Shown here one piece after another: positions 7,466 to 10,324 of a stretch of 10,324 nt of DNA. Below the pieces are notes generated by a model that worked only from the letters and a program-made list of their open reading frames with translations, was not told the DNA's origin and ran no database searches. Both the position numbers and the translations under genes were made by a program. Position 1 is the stretch's first letter; every line of letters starts with the position of its first letter. The stretch comes from FW021-bin31 sp964467635 (lineage in GTDB: Bacteria > Bacteroidota > Bacteroidia > Chitinophagales > Chitinophagaceae), in the NCBI GenBank assembly GCA_964467635.1, contig CAYXRN010000115.1, positions 1-10,324 on the forward strand, read 5' to 3'.

Positions 7466-8170
7466 TCAGGAGATATCGCCGGCTATCGGACGCATAACAA
7501 TATCTTCCACAACCGTTTGCGAAGAAAGATTCGCAGCGTTCCACACCACCTCAGCCACATCCTCGGGACGCATCATACGCTCTGCCGGCCCGTCGTAGCC
7601 AGCCCAGGAGTCGGTCAGCGTAGGTCCGGGACACACGGCTGTCGTCTTTATATTAAACGGCTTTAACTCCTCTCTCAAATTCTTTGAAAACCCCAGCAAC
7701 GCGAATTTGCTGATACTGTAAGAGCCGCCATTGGGATAAGCCCGGAGCGAGGCAGTAGAGCAGATATTGAAAATATGGCCCTGCTTCCGGCTTTTCATGC
7801 CCCCTAGAAGCGCCCGCGTCAAATGATACGCGCTGAAAAGATTTGAAGCCATGGTGTTTTCCAACGCTCCCTCTTCTTCTTCGTGAATGCTGCCCGGGAT
7901 AAAGATTCCGGCATTATTGACCAACACATCAACGGCCCCGAAAGTATGCGCTACCTGCTGCGCGAAGGAGACCACCGCCTCTTTTTCACGAACATCAACG
8001 GCTTTTGCCAAAATCCGCACCTCGGGATTCAAGGCCCGCAATTCTTCTTCCGCTTTTAGGATCCGGTGCGCGTGCAAAGAGCAAATGGCTGCATTCCACC
8101 CTTCTTTGACAAAACGAACGGCAATGGCTTTGCCAATGCCCCGGCTGGCGCCGGTAATGATAATATTCAT
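7466..8170 (-). CDS. Short-chain dehydrogenase/reductase (classical SDR)
   Basis: A 234-residue cytoplasmic NAD(P)-dependent oxidoreductase with every classical SDR landmark. The Gly-rich cofactor loop TGASRGIG is at 6-13, NNAG at 85-88, and the catalytic tetrad is Asn110, Ser138, Tyr151 and Lys155 (YSISK). PGPTLTDS (181-188) follows the active site and precedes the variable substrate loop. Arg10 in the cofactor loop is compatible with NADPH, but this is not decisive. The substrate cannot be assigned; 3-oxoacyl reductase-like and sugar or alcohol dehydrogenase roles are all possible. The ATG at 8170 begins two codons before the first beta strand, so it is secure. It lies on the same strand as batD but is separated by 117 bases and has its own promoter. 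The length is typical for the family. Confidence 0.92.
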   Translation of the reverse strand: MNIIITGASRGIGKAIAVRFVKEGWNAAICSLHAHRILKAEEELRALNPEVRILAKAVDVREKEAVVSFAQQVAHTFGAVDVLVNNAGIFIPGSIHEEEEGALENTMASNLFSAYHLTRALLGGMKSRKQGHIFNICSTASLRAYPNGGSYSISKFALLGFSKNLREELKPFNIKTTAVCPGPTLTDSWAGYDGPAERMMRPEDVAEVVWNAANLSSQTVVEDIVMRPIAGDIS

Positions 8171-8175
8171 GTCCG

Positions 8176-8208
8176 CAAACTTAGGGGAATTAAAGGAAAA
8201 ATTGGAAA
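8176..8208 (-). promoter_or_regulatory. Promoter of the SDR gene, possibly leaderless
   Basis: On the minus strand TTTC (8208-8205) is followed after 21 bases by TAAGTTTG (8183-8176), an exact TAnnTTTG match. The element ends only five bases before the ATG at 8170, so the transcript should start at or next to the first base of the start codon, leaving almost no 5' leader. Confidence 0.5.
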
Positions 8209-8365
8209 TTATACCGATGTCGGCCCTGTTTAGGGAATCCTATAGCCGCGATCCGGCTTTGTATTCCTTGCTTAACTGAGGCTGTTCCCACACTTCTTCA
8301 CTGCGTTCCCGTGTCGTCTTTTCACATACAGAAAATAGAGTTCCAGCAGTAAGAAAAAACAGCAG

Positions 8366-9259
8366 TTACTGATCCCGGTTTCTGAAATCTCGGGGGGATA
8401 GTCCCATCATATTTTTAAATACCCGTGAAAAATGATAAGGGTCTTCATAGCCCAACTCCGCTGCTATAGATTTTATGTTCTTCGGGGTATTCCACAATAA
8501 ATAACACGCTCTTTGGATTTTTAGGAAAATATAATAATTATAAGGAGAATCGTGCATCTTTTCTTTGAATAATGCAGACAGATGGGAAATGGAAATATGC
8601 ATCATCTGGGACAATTCAAAAAGATTTAAATTTTTATCCAAGTTTTCTTTCATGAGTTCGACACAGGCATCAATTGTACTGGTTTGTTTACGATCCGTCT
8701 CTGTATTGGCAAAAATGGTATTTTTAAAAGAGGCCAAAAAGTTATACAGGCAATTATTGGCATAGATAACAGCATCCACATTATTGACGATAGAAGCATA
8801 ACGAATAATTTCATCAAAAAGCTGATTGCGCTCATCCGAAGGGATAACCATCCTTGGAGCCCCGGTCTCCTTTCCCATTAAATAATGAAAATAATTTTTT
8901 GCTAAGTCTCCGGTAAAATGGACCCAATAGATGGACCAGGGATTTTTCAGATCAGAACCATATTTATGCCCTGCCCCTCTGGGAAGAATAAAAAACTGAT
9001 TGGACTTTACCTGGTAATTTTGCTGATGAATAGAAAACCAACCCTCTCCGTGCATACAATAAATAAGAATATATTGTTGACAACCATGAAGTCTTTCCCT
9101 GGCATGATACAGTGCCTTTGGGTAATAACCAATATCAGTAAGATAAAGGTTCTTACATAAGCTGTTTTTTTTCAATTTAAGCTTAAGGGTGTTGGGAAAG
9201 ATACAAACCTTTTCTCCTTTAAACCCCTCTTTCTTTTTGATACTTTTATTTTTATTCAT
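8366..9259 (-). CDS. AraC-family transcriptional regulator
   Basis: A 297-residue regulator. The N-terminal half (about 40-150) is a cupin-like sensor of the AraC_binding type, with hallmark pieces ILIYCMHGEGWF, FFILPRGAGHKYG and WSIYWVHFTGDLA. The last 100 residues or so form the two-helix-turn-helix AraC DNA-binding domain: LNLFELSQMMHISISHLSALFKE gives the first motif and IKSIAAELGYEDPYHFSRVFKNMMGLSP the second, with the typical GYEDPYHFSRVFK signature. Such proteins usually respond to sugars or related small molecules; the ligand is unknown. I start at ATG 9259; a GTG at 9277 would add six residues. The gene is AT-richer than the genes to its left and has no obvious target operon beside it. 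Upstream lies transposase debris, so the regulated genes may have been displaced or may lie elsewhere. Confidence 0.9.
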   Translation of the reverse strand: MNKNKSIKKKEGFKGEKVCIFPNTLKLKLKKNSLCKNLYLTDIGYYPKALYHARERLHGCQQYILIYCMHGEGWFSIHQQNYQVKSNQFFILPRGAGHKYGSDLKNPWSIYWVHFTGDLAKNYFHYLMGKETGAPRMVIPSDERNQLFDEIIRYASIVNNVDAVIYANNCLYNFLASFKNTIFANTETDRKQTSTIDACVELMKENLDKNLNLFELSQMMHISISHLSALFKEKMHDSPYNYYIFLKIQRACYLLWNTPKNIKSIAAELGYEDPYHFSRVFKNMMGLSPRDFRNRDQ

Positions 9260-9264
9260 AATTG

Positions 9265-9297
9265 TAAAATTATCCACTATTTCCAGACCTGTCCGAA
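9265..9297 (-). promoter_or_regulatory. Possible promoter of the AraC-family gene
   Basis: On the minus strand TTCG (9297-9294) is followed after 21 bases by TAATTTTA (9272-9265). Each box has one mismatch to the TTTG and TAnnTTTG consensus. The -7 box ends five bases before ATG 9259, again predicting little or no leader. If real, it argues against the upstream GTG start at 9277, which would then lie upstream of the transcript. Confidence 0.3.
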
Positions 9298-9360
9298 TTT
9301 TTAGACTAGAGAAAAAACACCAAGGAATTATTAATAAATTAAAAGTAGTAACGGCTCAGG

Positions 9361-9461
9361 GCTCCCAATTGTAAAAACTCACAGGGATTTATGTATGCTT
9401 AATTATTCAAATGGGATTATATTGCGGCACCAAAGCTGCAATATTGCTTAGCTCCCAATTG
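9361..9461. repeat. 11-bp direct repeat bracketing a hairpin-bearing segment
   Basis: GCTCCCAATTG occurs at 9361-9371 and again, in the same orientation, at 9451-9461, with 79 bases between. Inside, ATATTGCGGC (9419-9428) and GCTGCAATAT (9435-9444) form a 10-bp stem with one G-T pair and a 6-base loop. The right copy sits where the IS630-like protein similarity breaks off. No convincing terminal inverted repeats bound the 79-base segment. It may be a target duplication around a small insertion or a rearrangement scar. Confidence 0.5.
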
Positions 9462-9602
9462 ACATTTTGATTTTGACTTATAACCCAGCGCGACCTGATA
9501 TACCAGAAAAAGGCGTAAGGCAACTTTAACGGATTTATCCTCGGTGAATAACTGTTTTATTTCCTCAGATTCATAGCCTTCCACTTTTAAAGATTGTCCC
9601 AT
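9417..9602 (-). pseudogene. N-terminal stub of an IS630-like transposase
   Basis: The open frame codes for 61 residues. The first 44 or so (coding bases 9602 down to about 9471) resemble the N-terminal helix-turn-helix of Bacteroidota IS630-like transposases: LKVEGYESEEIKQLF, then KVALRLFLVYQVALG. In intact members this is followed by a SRxLxxLYNTSFKQITNWVHRF-type segment and a DDE domain, none of which is present. The last 15 or so residues are unrelated and pass through the right copy of the 11-bp repeat, so the gene is broken there. It points away from the ISL3 remnant on its right. Identification is from remembered family pattern only. A small orphan gene is the alternative. Confidence 0.5.
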
Positions 9603-9756
9603 ATACTTTGATTCTGTCTTGTAAAACTATGCTTTTGTTGCATAATTATATAGTATAATAAACAGGTGTCAATTCCTGCTTTTCCGATCAACCTGCCATC
9701 GATTCTGAATCAAATAGTTCTTCTAGTCAAACCTATTTCTTCATCACCAGACCTAC

Positions 9757-10324
9757 TCAAAAAGGCTCCCATGTCTATTATGTAGACGCCATAGCACTTA
9801 TATCCACAGCGGTTGCACCCTCCTATTGAGCGATCTTCCCATTTCCGGATATACCGTCAAAATACAGATGATTGTTCGGAAATTTTTTGTGAAAATACAA
9901 AATGTACATGTAAAACTTACACAGAACGGTTTTCTAAAGATATTCTACCCTGCGAAAGGTGCTTTCATAGGAGGAGGAGCAGCCGTTATAACAACCTGGT
10001 TCTGGAGTTAAGCGAAACAAGGGGCGCTAATAAGCAGCCATGTCAGGCTAAAAGTGAGTGCATCCACCATGTGAAGAATAATCATAAGAAAGCAGATCAA
10101 AACGCCCGGGGTTACATCTGGAATTATAGGCGTTGATGGCTGAGCTTTTAGAAAGGGCAGGCGCTATGGGTATGTTGGTGGTAGTTCTGCTGAGAAGAAA
10201 GGTCATAGGGTTAATACCGGATCGGGATTCTGAAGGATTATGTGGCTGGCTGCAAAAGCATCTGGAAGCTACAGTTTTAACAACGGTTTAAATTTGATAC
10301 CTCCCACCGGTAAAACGGCACCAC
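9757..10324 (+). pseudogene. Decayed ISL3-family transposase (continues past the window)
   Basis: Pieces of an ISL3 transposase appear in order but in different frames. Frame 2 gives HVYYVDAIALISTAVAP (from about 9764, ending at a TGA at 9827). Frame 1 gives SDLPISGYTVKIQMIVRKFF (9829-9888). Frame 3 gives CENTKCTCKTYTERFSKDILP (from 9888), then NNLVLELSETRGA. Frame 1 resumes with LKVSASTM (10048-10071), a TGA, RKQIKTPGVTSGIIGVDG, a TGA (10141) where intact proteins have Trp, and AFRKGRRYG. Frame 2 ends with KVIGLIPDRDSEGLCGWLQKHL (to about 10261). The N-terminal CxxC zinc-binding and VHSRY segment expected before DLP is missing, implying a deletion near 9827. One frameshift is in the T run at 9883-9888. 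At least four frameshifts and two in-frame stops leave it non-functional. Confidence 0.78.

Noticed and set aside
8240..8365. A 41-codon open stretch in frame directly after the AraC TAA stop (minus strand), which would read as a C-terminal extension or small gene.
   Set aside because: It has no usable start codon, the AraC domain is complete before the stop, and the residues do not resemble any family. I treat 8209-8365 as intergenic, with only a weak CAGTAA/TTACTG inverted repeat (8347-8371) and no T run in terminator position.
9628..9644. The TATGC/GCATA hairpin upstream of the IS630-like stub, considered as an insertion-sequence terminal repeat.
   Set aside because: The stem is only five base pairs with a seven-base loop in AT-rich DNA, and no matching copy is visible at another element boundary.
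9813..10136. A 107-codon plus-strand open frame that could be called a hypothetical protein.
   Set aside because: Only part of it matches ISL3 transposase in this frame, and the matching sequence continues in other frames on both sides. It is a fragment of the transposase pseudogene.
1..10324. Search for a CRISPR array, toxin-antitoxin pair, restriction or other defence genes, phage genes and tRNAs.
   Set aside because: No regularly spaced repeats, tRNA-like cloverleaf, or recognisable defence or phage proteins were seen on either strand; the accessory signal is limited to the regulator and the transposase remains.

Overview
The window looks like chromosomal DNA from a Bacteroidota bacterium, most likely a Chitinophagaceae-type member of the Sphingobacteriia/Chitinophagia. 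The case rests on an OMP_b-brl_3-type outer-membrane receptor with a carboxypeptidase-regulatory-like N-terminus, a BatD/BatE (aerotolerance) gene pair, promoters of the Bacteroidota form TAnnTTTG (with TTTG about 20 bases upstream), and no convincing Shine-Dalgarno sequences. No ribosomal marker is present, so the genus is not determined.

Left part (1-3672): a promoter pointing out of the left edge, a short DUF445 membrane protein, a large outer-membrane beta-barrel receptor with no SusD-like partner, and a convergent YciI-family protein whose stop lies 7 bases from the receptor stop. Middle part (3673-4637): a secreted protein of unknown function, followed immediately by the small SRP RNA gene (ffs) with its own promoter and terminator. 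Then on the minus strand (7348 down to 4636) come batD and batE, a two-gene operon in which batE starts with TTG. The batA/B/C/moxR genes that often accompany them are not adjacent. Upstream of batD, also on the minus strand, is an SDR oxidoreductase with its own promoter.

Right part (8366-10324): base composition becomes clearly AT-richer. An AraC-family regulator (minus strand) is followed by about 1 kb with no intact gene. That stretch holds the N-terminal stub of an IS630-like transposase (minus strand) and a badly decayed ISL3-family transposase (plus strand, running off the right edge). A small 11-bp direct repeat brackets a hairpin-bearing segment at the broken end of the stub. This is insertion-sequence debris and marks the start of an accessory region.

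How the genes relate: SRP RNA (membrane targeting), the receptor and BatD/BatE (envelope) are all housekeeping or envelope functions, but apart from batD-batE they appear to be independent transcription units. I see no convincing undescribed multi-gene system. The items most worth a second look are possible leaderless promoters on three genes, the secreted orphan protein, the isolated batDE pair and the layered transposase remains.
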